Numbered from the stretch's first letter, positions 1-12,655 are shown. The stretch is 64,000 nucleotides of DNA from Arctopsyche grandis (GCF_051622035.1 NC_135355.1:22312486-22376485); one strand, 5' to 3'. The notes: a model not told the origin generated them from the letters alone. Made by a program: numbers and translations.

Positions 1-2
1 CA

Positions 3-812
3 CTCCGATGCTACTTGTTTCAAAAGCTGCATTCGATTTTTCTGCTTGCATTGATTATTGGAATCCTTCTCGCATCGCTGTTCGGAATCCAAAAGTCCAT
101 AAAGATGTATTTGGATCATAAGAAGAAGACTAACGACGACGTATATTCAATGGTCACTCAGATCATAGACGTCGTTTCGCAGGATATGGTCGAAGATAAT
201 GCAGAATCGAACGGACAACTAACGATGCCTATAAGTCACGTCCGCGATATGTTGATTCCGCCCAAAAACCGAGATAAGATGTCTGCTATTTGGAACGCTG
301 CCATAAAGTTCATCGAGAAGAATGAGAGTCGCGTGAGATTCGAAGTGGAGGTGGTAGAAGGAGAGGAGTATCGGTCGATGCGTTGGGTCTCGGCCCAAGG
401 TAGTCCTCGTGTGACTCGGGGCAGCGCTCGAGCATGGCAAGGGCAAGCTTTTGAGACCCAACAAGGATCTGTCAACAATTTGACGTTTTCGCCGACTTCG
501 TGTTTGAAGATTCGACACATGGTCGATAAGAACGATAAGAATCCCAATCAAAAAACCGTCATCCAAGACGCCATTCTGGAGAAGTGCGGGCTACAATGCA
601 AGATATTGCATATTGAGATCGACAAAGTCTCGTGCTGCGTCTTCGTCAAGTGTGCCACGCCCGCTGATGCCGGCATAATCTATCAGAACTTGCATGGCTG
701 GTGGTACGAAGGCAACCTGATCACCGTTAAATACCTGCGCTTGGAGCGATACATGGACCACTTTCCGAATTCTCCATCCAGTGGACCATTCTTGAAACCA
801 TCTAATCAGTAA
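3..812 (+). CDS. MAN1: MAN1/LEMD3-like inner nuclear membrane protein, C-terminal part
   Basis: This is the 3' end of a coding region that is open from the window edge (first full codon at 3) to TAA at 810-812. No start is present, so the LEM domain and first membrane segment lie upstream or in earlier exons. In order, the visible protein has a hydrophobic membrane span (IFLLALIIGILLASLFGI), a basic stretch, a winged-helix MAN1/Src1 C-terminal region ending near MRWVS, and a UHM/RRM fold with RNP-like strands (CLKIRHMV, CCVFVKCAT) and a GWWYEGNLITV loop. This order matches the nucleoplasmic tail of MAN1/LEMD3. In that family the tail binds DNA and R-Smads and damps BMP/TGF-beta signalling at the inner nuclear membrane. 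An AATAAA at 1099-1104 is a candidate poly(A) signal. LEMD2 lacks the RRM, so MAN1 fits better. Confidence 0.9.
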   Translation, partial: LRCYLFQKLHSIFLLALIIGILLASLFGIQKSIKMYLDHKKKTNDDVYSMVTQIIDVVSQDMVEDNAESNGQLTMPISHVRDMLIPPKNRDKMSAIWNAAIKFIEKNESRVRFEVEVVEGEEYRSMRWVSAQGSPRVTRGSARAWQGQAFETQQGSVNNLTFSPTSCLKIRHMVDKNDKNPNQKTVIQDAILEKCGLQCKILHIEIDKVSCCVFVKCATPADAGIIYQNLHGWWYEGNLITVKYLRLERYMDHFPNSPSSGPFLKPSNQ

Positions 813-1214
813 AACGTTTATATTCAGCCACTGTTTTTAAGAAACAATTATTATGTATTTTATATAGTATGTACTTTGTTTTTCATTGAGGTTTCAGTAC
901 CGAGGATATTCACTGATACAATATATTCGCACAACAAAATAACAATATTTAATGTTTTATATGATGACTACCGAAATATAATTAATATAAATAATATATA
1001 TATATATATATAGAACTAATGACTATCTTCAAGATAATGTTGGTCATATATAGTTAACTAATACCTTCGATTTAAATTATAAACACATACCGAATGCCAA
1101 TAAAGGGTACTTTTTTAAAGATGTATTGCAATTGGTCGTTGTTTTGTCTGATAGAATTACCCATGTGAAAGACTTATAACTTTTTTGTCTTATAAAATCA
1201 ATATTATATCCCAT
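813..1214. other. MAN1 3' untranslated and intergenic sequence
   Basis: This is AT-rich sequence after the MAN1 stop, with a short (AT)n run near 990-1010 and an AATAAA at 1099-1104. I see no further coding potential. Confidence 0.5.
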
Positions 1215-1745
1215 CGTGGTTCTCGTGTGCACTCTTGACACCCTGCAACTTGCAGTGACTAGACTAAAGTTTTCTCAGTGGCTGCCCTGCCCTGACCTGG
1301 TTGCTCCATCTTATTTTGGATCTTCCCCTGCTTCACTCAATGCTTCCCAGAACGACTAATTTTTCCAAGCTGTCCGAGCTCGCCTAGCGATGTGCTCAAA
1401 ACACTGGAGGGTGTGCCTAAGACAGATGGATGATAACCTCATCTTCTATAGATCGGTTCTTCTCACTGTCCAAGGGATTCCAAGCATCCGTCTCCAGCAC
1501 CACATCTCAAAAGCGTCTATTCTCTACCTTTCTGAAGCCTGCACCGTCCGAGCCCCCACTCGGTATAGTACCAAAGCTCGCACAGATTTTGGTAGAATCG
1601 GTGGTGCCCCAAGTTTTGACATTGAGCTTTTGACCATGCCTTTTTTTCAGTTTCACACTTTCCATTGTGCGTTAGTGCTGATCCGAGGTAAATAAACTTG
1701 TATACAACTTCAAGATCAGATAGAGCATCCGTCCTCGTAAATTGT
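1215..1745 (-). mobile_element. LINE remnant, C-terminal reverse-transcriptase region
   Basis: Read on the minus strand, broken frames give pieces typical of the C-terminal half of endonuclease-reverse transcriptase LINE proteins. They are a YKFIYLGSAL-like stretch, then RIDAFEMWCWRRMLGIPWT, then CLRHTLQCFEHIARRA, then LVVLGSIE followed by GRSKIRWSNQVRA. The order is the one found in such elements. Several stops and frameshifts interrupt it, so it is dead. The open frames on the plus strand here are antisense shadows. It differs from the RTE-type copies found elsewhere in the window. Confidence 0.75.
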
Positions 1746-2982
1746 CCACCGAGTCTTAGTATTATGCTTCCACGTTGCAGACCTTATTATACAGGTTGTT
1801 TGAGGTGGAGATATAGTCGGGTTGACGTACGAAAAGAGGACGTTACACGATCAATCATTCTGTCAGTACTGCACGCAATCAGTATTAATGATCTTCACTT
1901 ACCAATACTCCGATATCATAAATACCCAGATATTTAAATCAATATCGAAGGTTTATACGATTACTAATACTGTAAATTAACAGAGATAGAAGTAAGTGCA
2001 ATAAATATTGATCATGTAAAGTGCTTACATCTGGCTTGCTGCTTCGGTAAGTTTTCACATAAAGTCATATATTCAAATTACGAAAAGTAGAATTACATGG
2101 GATTATATACCGGAGTGATTCGTAACTACATTTAGATTTATACATGAAATAATTACTCATACTTGGTTCTGTAAGACAAAACTTCGTTCAATTAAAATTC
2201 GTTGGTATGCTTTATATATGTTTATTCAAATGCTAAACAGTATGGCTATTTGTTCATATTCGTATATATTATATTTTTGAATCTTAGGTTGATCTCGTAA
2301 AAATTGTTGTACGTACATATGTGCATATATTCAATTTATAATGGTTTGCAGTCTGTGTCATGACTTATTTTGAAATTTTGTCTCTAGAATAGTCAATTAT
2401 ATTTGGATGTTACTTAACAGGAGCTGAGCTTCTATTTGATAAAATTTTTGTATTGATGAAATGTTTCAGGTCTTCACATAATTGGTATATAGTTGAAATT
2501 TGGCTGACAAAAAACTTGTTGAATATGTGTATTCTAGAAGGGGTGTTTTAAATCTGATGAAATAATCGAGAGTTTTTACTGTTGAAATTTTGGAATATCT
2601 ATGCTATTGAACAAAAGCACCAATTAATAATTGTTAATACACAATACTCCTAAATATTTATACATACGAAAACGGAAAATCTACGTTTGCGTTTGCAAAT
2701 GTTTCAATATCGGTTTTCAATGCCGGCTCGTCTGATCCATATCACGCTGACCCAGAGTGCAAAGTGCTCTGAAGTCCTATGTACCTTATCTACTTAAACT
2801 TTGTCATTGTGTTTAATCTTGGTATGTGACAGTTTTGTGCATCGCACGCACGTTTAATATATTTTTTATACGTAATGATTGTTTACTGTTTGCATAATTT
2901 AATGTTTTGCTTATTTGTATGTATATCTCCAGTCAATATCTGATTAGATTGTATGTTTATTTTTTATTTAGTTTAAATATAA

Positions 2983-2984
<2 letters not shown>
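1746..2984. other. AT-rich intergenic sequence
   Basis: I found no open frame with recognisable content. The first 50-100 bases may still belong to the decayed LINE. Confidence 0.4.

Positions 2985-2985
<1 letters not shown>

Positions 2986-3040
<55 letters not shown>
2986..3040. repeat. (AT)n microsatellite
   Basis: A pure alternating AT run of about 55 bases, visible directly. Confidence 0.95.
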
Positions 3041-3044
<4 letters not shown>

Positions 3045-3351
3045 TTAGCGTATGATTAAAAATTATGTTAATTTTATTTAATGCGTGTATTGTGTATGCT
3101 CATTTTAAAATTTGACTTTCGTATTACATGTGTCGATGAATTTTATAATTTTGTAAGTATTCCCGTCGTGGAATTTTAGCATATTATGTCTATGCATAAG
3201 TTTTTATATGTTAAAATGTCATTCTAAATCTTTTTTTTTTGTTTATGTGTACGTGGATACATTGAAATATTTTCAGCTATATACTTTTTATTGAATGAGG
3301 AAGATTTTTTTAAGATGTATCAAATTTTATGAATAGTATATACGTATGTTA

Positions 3352-3722
3352 CAGTCCAAGTATTCACTCCGATTCGTTCCTGAACGTGCTTGTTAGTTTT
3401 ATCATACACTCAATAGGTTTCGGTATAAGTGCAAGCAGTCAAAAGCCTCACCAGGTGTCGCATGAAACTTTCAGCTATCAAAACGCCATGTATTTAAAAG
3501 GGAAATCCCATGGAAACCGCGTTATGACGTTACTTTAATTTCTCGCTTCCGCTTAGGGAAAGTATGTACATATATAGAGGATGGGACAACCGATTGAGGA
3601 TACTTATAATTGGTGCATGAACAAACTAGTTCTTATGTATACACTACATATAACTGGACGGATTGGTTTGGGTATGAACGAACTAGTATGTTTGTGAACT
3701 AACAAAATGTACACTTGGACTG
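3352..3722. mobile_element. Mariner-like MITE (371 bp)
   Basis: The element starts with CAGTCCAAGT and ends with ACTTGGACTG, an inverted pair, and is flanked by TA on both sides. TA target duplication with CAGT termini is the pattern of Tc1/mariner-type MITEs. No transposase is encoded. The interior (about 3445-3560) resembles 44370-44500. A short relative with the same termini lies at 25468-25538. Confidence 0.65.
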
Positions 3723-5784
3723 TAACATTTGTATATGTGGTGAAAACTCCTTGTTCCGTATTGGACAAATGTGTTGTAAAAAAATATTTCTGACGAGTTT
3801 GTCATGGTGCTATCACAGTGACTTTGTCTATATTGAAAGGCGACTGGCGTGGATACGGGATTTTGAATATTGCTCTTTTTGTGAGAGCTGTTAATGTGCC
3901 TATTGATTGTCATTGTTTAAGTGTGCATATTTTTGTTACATTACATTACTAATGGCAGACACGGTAGAAACACCATATTATTTTTGGTATGTGATGGACG
4001 AGAATTTGTATGTTGTGAATATATTTTGAATGAGAATGCATATCATTTTATTGTTAATTGTAAGTGTTAGGTATGCCTTGAAATCCCGTTGTAACGTTTT
4101 TTTTTATTATGTATGGACGGTATAATGGGGTTTCTCTATGCTAAGTATATTTTTTGCATTTTATTTTGGAACACTTCGTTATGCGATATGTATTTGATCT
4201 TTGTAAAAACTCATCATTCGACGGATGTGTTGGCGCCTTATTTTCTTCAAGGTGCTGGACCATGTTGAAGAAAATTAATGTTGTTTCTAATTGAAAAGTG
4301 GTCTTTACAAATTCTTAAATTAAAATTAGATTGAACAATTTCGACCACGTTGTATTGTACAGATTGTAATATTTGAATTATTTATTGACAATATTTAGTG
4401 TTCTTAGTCTATTTTTTTATGCTAATAGGTAGTTTTTCAACTAACGCGTTAATTTGGATTGATATCAATTTAACCTTTACGAAATTGCTTTTTGATTCGT
4501 GGATTTTTTTTTTAAATGACATGAATGTCTCGGATGAGTGTTAAATTAAAAAAAAAGTAAAGTGCGACTCATTAGTTTTTAAGAATTTAAAAAATAAAAT
4601 GTTTAGAAAATTAAGTAAAAATAACGTTTATAAACTTCAGATGTCACCATTGTATGATTTTGCTTTTTACAAGGTTTTTTTTTTTTAATTAAAATTTCGT
4701 CTTGGAGATTTGATAGACTTTTCAAATCGACAACTGTTTTGAAGTTTAAAAATGTTCGTATTTTATTTATTTATAATGAAACATTTGATTACTAAAAATA
4801 GTGTTGTAATTTGGTTTGGTTAATATGTTTTATATAACAATAGTTCTGTTTTTAATAAAAATTACTGCTCTTTATATTATTTTTATTTTATACGTATCAG
4901 TTTCAGGATTGACACAAAAGAAGATGTAAAAATATTATATATATAGTACATCGAAAATGAACATAAAATTTCAAACTCAATAATTATATTTGAACTATTG
5001 TACGAACACTCAAAAGTACGGAACGGCACGCCTGGGTAGGCTCCAGCTGAGATAGGTGTGTCTTCATATCTTTGTTAATTCATACGATCTTATTATTTCG
5101 GCAAGTTTCTCCTACATTCCTTCAAATATAGCAATCACCGGTATCGATTACTGTCAATACAAGGATAAGATATCGCCAAAAATACTCCAGGAGTGGGTTT
5201 GGGAAGGATTGCGACGGTATATACTAAGCACGATTTTTTTTGACTACCTATTATCGATATTTTAGGAAAATTTGATTCCATTGTGTAATAGTTTAAACGT
5301 ATTCAAATGTATTTACATACATACATAGGTCACCACACAAGTGAGTTGATGCATACATTTTAATAATTTTCATCTATTTTAATTTTCTAGTACTCCATAT
5401 TTTCCACGAGCTGTGGAATTATTTTGTAATAAAATGGATAAAGACTTAAATTTCAATTAAAAAGCAATATGCGGCTATCATCACTGGTCATTAATCTTTT
5501 CGTTATGATCAAAGCTAAATATGTAAATGAAAATTTTCAGATGAAAACACGACAGTAAATTCAATCCCTTTCCAAATATAATATTAGGATTGTTTTTTTT
5601 TTAATATTATTATAAAATTTTAAATGAAAAACTTTTTTTAAAATAACAAGAGCGTTATGATACCCATTATTCATTGTCAACATTATGTGGCTACTGTCGG
5701 CTGGCGTATTGCGTTGATAACAGTAATATCAGTTGGTTTTGCGATTCGCTGGCGTGCGTAGTGTGATCGACTGATTCCAGGCCA
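3723..5784. other. Intergenic sequence upstream of BCKDHB
   Basis: Very AT-rich with many T-runs, and no gene seen. The last 80 bases are less AT-rich and contain a TCAGTT initiator-like word near 5728, so transcription of BCKDHB may start there. Confidence 0.4.
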
Positions 5785-8700
5785 ATGTCGATGTATTTGT
5801 GTAAAACCATTAAAATCTTAGGGAGACAATCTCTGAAAAATGCGGTCAGAAGTTCGTCACATTTCACGTACGCGCCGGAAAAGAACGATCCCAGTCTAGG
5901 TGAGAAAATACAAACTGGTGAAAATTGTGTCGCATTAAATTACGATTAAAATACGACGAACACTGTTCGATTACAAAATGCGAAACTGTCGTAGCTAAAC
6001 GTGGAACTGGTTTTATAATGATTATTTTTTTTTAAATACTGTGCGACATGCTTACAATCCACATGCTGTACAAACAATTACGATAAGAATAACCGTACAT
6101 GTGTTTGCGAAACTTATCATCTAAAAACGATTACAAATTTAGTTAAAGAAATGGAATAATTAAGATTTTTAGTATTTCTATTTAGACTATAAAAATATTG
6201 ATGCTTAAAACGATTCTTAATAAAAGAGGCGTATTTTCTTTACTAAAAAGTCTTCATGAATGTACCCAATACATCACAAAATAAATGCTGTTTCAATATA
6301 CACGTATTTGTTTTTATACGTTCCCGTTCCCATTTGTAGGAAAAACGCAGGCAGCGAACAATTTTTAAATTATAGCGTTGCAATGACACTCATTCCCATT
6401 TATCCCGTTTCCGTTCTCGTTTTTGGACTTTTTTTTTCACATTAATCTTCCCGGACATGCATACAACAGATCCTGAAAGTTCCATCGTAATTGGTTCAGT
6501 GGTTTAGTAGCCTATTCGAGATAGACAGACAGACAGACATTCATTTTTATATATATATAGAAAATTAGCCTTATATAATTTGTATAACACACCTTCGTGA
6601 AATAAAAAAATAGATTTTTTTTATATTAAAAGTAAGTTTTAAACCTTATTTATGTACTTAAAGTTTTACAAATTAACGAATCGATTTAAAATATCCTCAA
6701 ATATACATACATATGCGTTAATACTTAATATTATGTAACCAACGAGAGGTTTTGGGCTAGAGCCCTGTTTTGACCTCGATTGAAAATAATTTATTCGGAG
6801 TATTTCTTCATTGCTGCTTGTTAGACTTGTATATCCTTGAGTCCTAAATTTGCATATTCCGATAGGTTCCTATCGGAATATGCCAATTTATCTGATTTCA
6901 TTGTTGAAACGATTCCTCACCAAATTAGCAAGCAATATAACTACTGTCTCCATTATTAAATAGTGGCAGAAGTGGCACAAAGCCCGTGCCGGGGTGTGGT
7001 CCGCACCGGGTGACACCATTTGTGGGGGTGACACCAAATTGTTCAAATTGAAAAACGCTAATTCGACATTCGGTCCTCGAGCGGCTACACGCCTCATTGC
7101 AATTTCTGTTTATATACAGCTTTCTGTATATATACAGCTTTCTGTATACATACAGCTTTCTGTATTTATACAGCTACCGCGAAATCCGTCTGATGCAGCT
7201 ATGTATAGCATCAAATATGAGCCATAATTGGAATTTGTTCGAATTTCTGAGAAATCAGTGTATGTATCTAAAGGTAAGAAGGTTAACTGATTCAGTCAGA
7301 TGGAGACGCAATCCAGAAGTAACGTGTGAACTTCTTTTTTGGCGCTTCTCTCTCGTAAGTCATAACAATTAACAAATATTAATAATTAATATATATTTAT
7401 TTTAATATTAAGTATCGTTACTTTTCATTATATATATGTACATACATATGTAGGTATATCAATACTTTTTAGCTCATTTACGTGTTACTTTTTTTTAAAC
7501 TATTTTACTTAAAGTACGTTTTAAAGATTTCCGTGGGTGTTTTATAAAGTTTATATTGCCAGTGGTTCTCAACATATAAATTTTTGAAGAGAATATTAAA
7601 ATTTTTGATGTTTTCAAATATTTGCTTTTTTTCAAATTTTGTTTTACCGCACCGGGTGAAACCACCCCTAGCGACGTCACTGCTATTTGAATTTAATTTC
7701 AAATAGCAGTACGGTACAAGCTTAAAACCATAGGTGTCGCTTCGGGACAACCTGTAATGGCACGCACCATGGTAAAAATGGGTCTACCTCACAGGACAGA
7801 AAGTGAAAAGGTCGAAAAATATATGTAAAAGTTCATGTTACATAATTTTCATTATATGTATGTTTCAAAGTGTTAAACGAAAAATTTACTGTATATGTGT
7901 TTCAATTACACTTTAGGTTAATTGAAACACATATAATGAGCAATTTTAATGAACATTTTTGCATATGATGCACAATTTCATACTCTCACATTATACATAG
8001 TTATGTAGAATACGTATTAAGTTGTTCTCAGGCGGGCTATGTTCCTGAGTAAATAATATGTATGTATGTATAAATTTAGTTGATGTATGTAAATTAATTT
8101 TGATAGGTGATGCTACTAAAATGAATATGATGCAATCAATCAACAATGCTCTGGATATTGCACTGTCTTCAGATAAAACAGCGGTAGTCTTCGGCGAAGA
8201 CGTAGCGTTTGGAGGAGTGTTCAGATGCACCTTAGGACTGCAGGTAAACGATTCGATGCTAATGTTTCACATCCTTATACTTCGAGACATAACTTTAAAC
8301 AGTGAATTTTCAGGAGAAATTCGGTAAAGGTAGAGTTTTCAATACACCACTTTGCGAACAAGGAATTGCTGGATTTGGTATTGGACTTGCTGCCGTAGGT
8401 GCTACGGCCGTTGCTGAAATTCAATTCGCTGACTATATATTTCCAGCTTTTGATCAGGTGATTTTTTTAAATATATTTTAATTTAAGACCTAAAATAAAC
8501 GATATTTTTACTAACTATTATATGTACATACAACTATTCCAGTTGGTAAATGAAGCGGCAAAATACAGATATAGAAGTGGAGGAAGCTGGGACTGTGGAG
8601 GTTTGACGGTGAGAGCTCCATGTGGTGCTGTTGGTCATGGAGCTGTATATCATTCTCAAAGTCCCGAAGCTTATTTTTCACACACTCCAGGACTTAAAGT

Positions 8701-11700
8701 ATGATAAATGTATCATTTGGAGGAGCCAAAACTTAAAATCTTCACTAAATTTATTATTTTATTAAATCCAACTATGTATTTTGTATTTGCTAATGGATAT
8801 ATAAGATTTGATACTTTCATTTAATATGTACATATTATATATGCATGTATAATTTGGTTGTTTTATTTTTTATACAGGTAGTCGTACCGAGGGGTCCTAT
8901 CAAAGCAAAAGGACTTTTGTTGTCCTGCATTAGAGAGAGCGATCCATGTATTTTCCTTGAACCCAAAACGCTTTATAGAGGAGCGGCTGAAGACGTTCCA
9001 ACAAAAGATTATACCCTTCCATTAGGGAAAGCAGATATTCTAAGACAAGGTAGAAGTCTTAAAGTATGTAGAAATATTGCTTGTTTGGTGATATATGTAT
9101 TATACTTATATTTCAATCATAATTATTTGCTGTTTCATATAACTTTTAATTTTAGTATTAATTGTGACTGTCTTATGGATCCATAACATTTGTGTTTTAG
9201 GTGATGCTATAACGTTGATTGGATGGGGCACTCAAGTTCACGTTTTGACAGAGGTAGCCAATATTGCTAAAGATCAGTTGGATGTCAATTGCGAAGTGAT
9301 CGATCTGGTCACAATTTTACCTTGGGACATAGAGGCAGTTTGCAACGTAAGAAAACATAAACATTGGGTATTCTGATTGCAAAAATGTACATGCACACTC
9401 GTACAGGGCTAAGATATCCGTCACAGGTTACACCAGTTGGTGTAATGGTTATCAGAACCAGTGGCGGACTGGCCATACAAGCGAACATGCCCGATGGCAT
9501 GTGGGCCCCACTATCTGTTGGAAAATATGGGCCCTCAGTAAAATTAAATAACTTTTTATATTTCACGTATGTAATAATTTATAGGACTTTGGGACCTAAA
9601 GTTTGGGTATTTCAACAAAATAAATTTCTTACGATATACACAAACAACTAATACCTGCTTTAACAGCCCAAGGATCGGTTAACTTTTTTTATTAGGCTAG
9701 AAATGTAAATTGCGAGGGCCCTTTTGTCGGTCCCATTTCCAACCTCAATATTATGTATGTATATACCAATACCTATGTAACAACTACCTACTGAAATAAA
9801 AATGGGAATAAACGAATTTCCGTGAATAATATAAACTGAATTGCTTAAAACAATTTCGATAGGAAGATTCATCATCAACCAGCGATTTAAATTTATTTCA
9901 TACTTTCAAAATAACATTTGATTATGCTTCGACGATATAGTATGATTTAAATACACAATTTTAAACAGTTTCCGAATATAAAATCTATTCCTAATCTAGA
10001 TACATCCATGTATATAGAAATATATGTAGGATAGGGAGCCCCTCCCCAAAATCCCGATTTTCGATTAACATTAATTGAAAATATTATGCATTGTTTTCAG
10101 GGACGTAATTTGGGGGTGGGGGCATAGGGGGGCACTCGCCCCCCTAAATTAAGGAATAGTGTGAATTTAGAAAATATTATGAATTTAATGATTAATAAGA
10201 TACTATGGATCTATGAATGCTACGTTTATTTCTTATGTATGTTACTTTTGGGTAACTAATAAAATAATCGCTGCTATGTGCTTTGAAAAAAAAAATTATT
10301 ATTTCGAAGCAAGTATATTTTGGTTTTTCAGTGGTATGCCTTGGGTAAAATTCTTAGAAATTGTTCATCCTATGGAGCGAATCGTTAGAAAAGTCCCCTT
10401 TACTTTATTTTGTCTCAAAAACAGATGTGTAACGTTTATTTTTCCGAAAGTTCGTATATTTTTTGTTTTCAAGAAAGGTTTTAAATTAATATTTTACTTA
10501 ATTGGTTCAATCACAAATGATTTTATTTCTCGAATTTTTATTTTATTTGCAGACGTCCATTCTCTCACAAAACAACGAATGAGATGAATTTAAACTTCAT
10601 GTGTAACGAATTCGGTCCAAAAAAAGTTTTAGTTATTTAATAAAATTGCTTTCTGACCAAAACTTTATCAAATTTAGTACATAAAGAATACAAATAACAT
10701 ACAAATACAAGAATACAAGAATACAAATACAGTAGACGTGATCAGTGATCGATTCTGAGTTCAAATTTTCGCATGATCACAAAATTTTATCTATTGTTAT
10801 TACGTACATATGTACATAGATAAAGTGAAAAGACAGTCGGTAGAAATTAAGTTAATTGATAGTTTTTTGGTGACTCAGTTAGATGGTCAATTTTTGTTGA
10901 CCATGTGAAGACTTTTGGAAAAAAATTTTCGCCTGCGGCGCTTTTTTCTCTTTTTATATATATTATTTTTTCAGAAATAAGCTGATTTTTTTCATATTTT
11001 ATAACTCAATAAGGTGTATGTAAAGAAAAAAGTATATCCATTTTTATTCTGATATAAGCAAGATTTTTTTAAAATTTTTCAATTTGACCAATATTTGCCT
11101 GCCCCCCCCCCCAAGAAAAAGCTGAAATGACGTCCTCAATTGTTTTCTACCGAAAGTAAAAGCCGCTTTTATGCCGCATTCTATAATATTTACCTAGGAC
11201 AAGGGTTAAAACGAAATATACAATGTAATTTATGGATCTATTTTCCTTTTGCCATTTTTCTTGTAACTAAATTTGTTTATGCCCATTTTTGAAAATTCTA
11301 TTTATTTTTTACCCTTGATTTTTAGCATGATGGATAGAAGAAAATTTTCTTATATGGGGGGGGGGGGGACAAATTTTTTTAACCCTCTGTGGGCCCCCTT
11401 TGACTCCTGGCATGCACTAATTTCAGTCCCAGTCCGCCACTGATCAGAACTCTTATGGAATCTGTTTAGAAAGGAATTATGAATATTGCGGAAGATGTTT
11501 TATGTGAAAGCAAACTTGTTATGGTATTCAGTGACCTGAGGTTACAGTCATGATGGCAAACATTGAATTTAAATATTTGACATTTGTTGCTGCTAACCAA
11601 AGATATGTATGTTAATTAGGAAATTTATTGAATACCAATTTTGCATGTAAATAGTGTATTTATTTTAGAAAAAAATGGAATAAACGGATTTTGGATTATA

Positions 11701-12509
11701 AATAGTCTCACCAATTCATAGCAAATCTTGTATTGAATATGTATTCATTAAAAAAATATTAAACTTGTATGAGCTAGGCAGACTTTACAATGTCAAACAT
11801 TTGTACTACATATTTGCCATGCAGTGAAGTTGTTCCGAAAAAGAGACAACTCCTTATCTCCAATGGATTTCTGTTGCTTTCTGGAGCAGAGAGAATGTAA
11901 AGTGGGAATGAATTATGATTTTGGTGGATAGGTAGTGCTAATTTTGCATGGAACCGCCTTGACAATTCTAGTTATGTAGATATCCAGTTCTCACCAGCAA
12001 TGAAAAATATACTCGTAATCATTTGTCGATTTCGTATTTGAACCCACAATCTCTCAAGTGGTAAACAATCGTTTAACTAGTGAGCTTATGAATTGGATTA
12101 TTGACAAGTCTTAAAAAAAATTAATAACGAGTGCATAGAATAAGTTCATACAAACTCATTGGGGCTTTGATATTGCCTTCCTCGAAAATTTCTGATTATA
12201 TTAAATTTTCAGTCTGTAAAGAAGACTGGTCGCGTTATGATTGCTCATGAAGCTCCTCTCACCAGTGGTTTTGGATCTGAAATTGCAGCTACTATTCAGG
12301 TTTCCACTCAATCAAATATACTAAACATATTTTCTAAGCAATTTACCAATACAAATTAACATTTGCAGAAGGAGTGCTTTTTACATTTGGAAGCACCAGT
12401 GAGTAGAGTTGCAGGTTGGGACACTCCATTCCCTCATGTTTTTGAACCATTCTATCTGCCAGACAAGTGGAGATGCTTGGAGGCCATCAAGAATCTGATT
12501 AATTATTAA
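5785..12509 (+). CDS. BCKDHB: Branched-chain 2-oxoacid dehydrogenase E1 beta subunit, 8 exons
   Basis: Exons are 5785-5899, 8107-8243, 8314-8457, 8543-8698, 8878-9049, 9201-9346, 12213-12299 and 12369-12509 (TAA). Every intron is GT-AG and all joins keep frame, giving 365 residues, the usual length for this family. The first 25-30 residues are basic and Ser-rich with no acidic residue, which suits a mitochondrial targeting peptide. Family signatures follow in order: [51 protein letters not shown] (with the conserved His), [28 protein letters not shown], and the end [16 protein letters not shown]. With the E1 alpha subunit and thiamine diphosphate the product decarboxylates the 2-oxoacids of leucine, isoleucine and valine in the mitochondrial matrix. 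Exon 1 was chosen because its phase-1 donor joins exon 2 as SLGDATKMN. Intron 6 (2866 bp) carries a hAT insertion. A poly(A) signal AATAAA lies at 12649-12654. Confidence 0.95.
6440..6560. repeat. Dispersed repeat with GACA run, in BCKDHB intron 1
   Basis: The stretch CTTCCCGGACATGCATA followed by CCTGAAAGTTCCATCGTAAT recurs at 19757-19811. It is followed here by AGACAGACAGACAGAC and a short TA run, the look of a transposon 3' end. The family is not identified. Confidence 0.5.
6728..6946 (+). mobile_element. Old SINE copy (core region) in BCKDHB intron 1
   Basis: It aligns by eye with the SINE at 60756-61253 read on the minus strand. Shared words include GACCTCGATTGAAAA, TGCCAATTTATCTGATTTCA and TTGTTGAAACGATTCC, in the same order and spacing. 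The tRNA-like head is decayed, and the 3' hairpin is missing because another element begins near 6960. Confidence 0.65.
6960..7682. mobile_element. Decayed DNA-transposon sequence in BCKDHB intron 1
   Basis: GCACCGGGTGACACC near 6995-7035 and GCACCGGGTGAAACCACC near 7648-7666 are related. The second runs into CTAGCGACGTCACTG, which reads on the other strand as CAGTGACGTCGCTAG, a hAT-like terminus. No clear target duplication or transposase was found, so limits and class are tentative. A perfect 12-bp inverted repeat (CTGCTATTTGAA / TTCAAATAGCAG) lies at the right edge. Confidence 0.35.
7103..7174. repeat. 18-bp tandem repeat, four units
   Basis: Four head-to-tail units of 18 bases, consensus TTTCTGTATATATACAGC, with one or two differences each. 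Each unit is itself near-palindromic (CTGTATA/TATACAG). Confidence 0.9.
9459..11442. mobile_element. hAT-like non-autonomous transposon, copy 1 (1984 bp), in BCKDHB intron 6
   Basis: The termini are CAGTGGCGGACTGG and its exact reverse complement. The element is flanked by a perfect 8-bp duplication, ATCAGAAC, at 9451-9458 and 11443-11450. An 8-bp duplication with CAGTG termini is the hAT pattern. A second copy in opposite orientation lies at 62270-63870. The open frame at about 10213-10587 is shared with copy 2 but is not a recognised transposase. Relative to copy 2, this copy has about 400 extra bases at roughly 10467-10890. It sits wholly within the intron, away from the splice sites. Confidence 0.9.
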
Positions 12510-12655
12510 TAAACCTATAAGTGGAGGCAGAAAACATAGAGGCAGTACAAAAATTTATTTACTTATTTATCCAATGTAATTTCATATGTTGAACATATTG
12601 TACATTAAATACATATATGTAAATATTATAAATGAAATTTAAGTGTGCAATAAAA

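Noticed and set aside
219..566. Minus-strand open frames opposite MAN1
   Set aside because: They overlap a clearly recognisable plus-strand coding region and have no family features.
1390..1695. Plus-strand open frames over the first LINE remnant
   Set aside because: The minus strand carries recognisable LINE protein motifs here; the plus-strand frames are antisense shadows.
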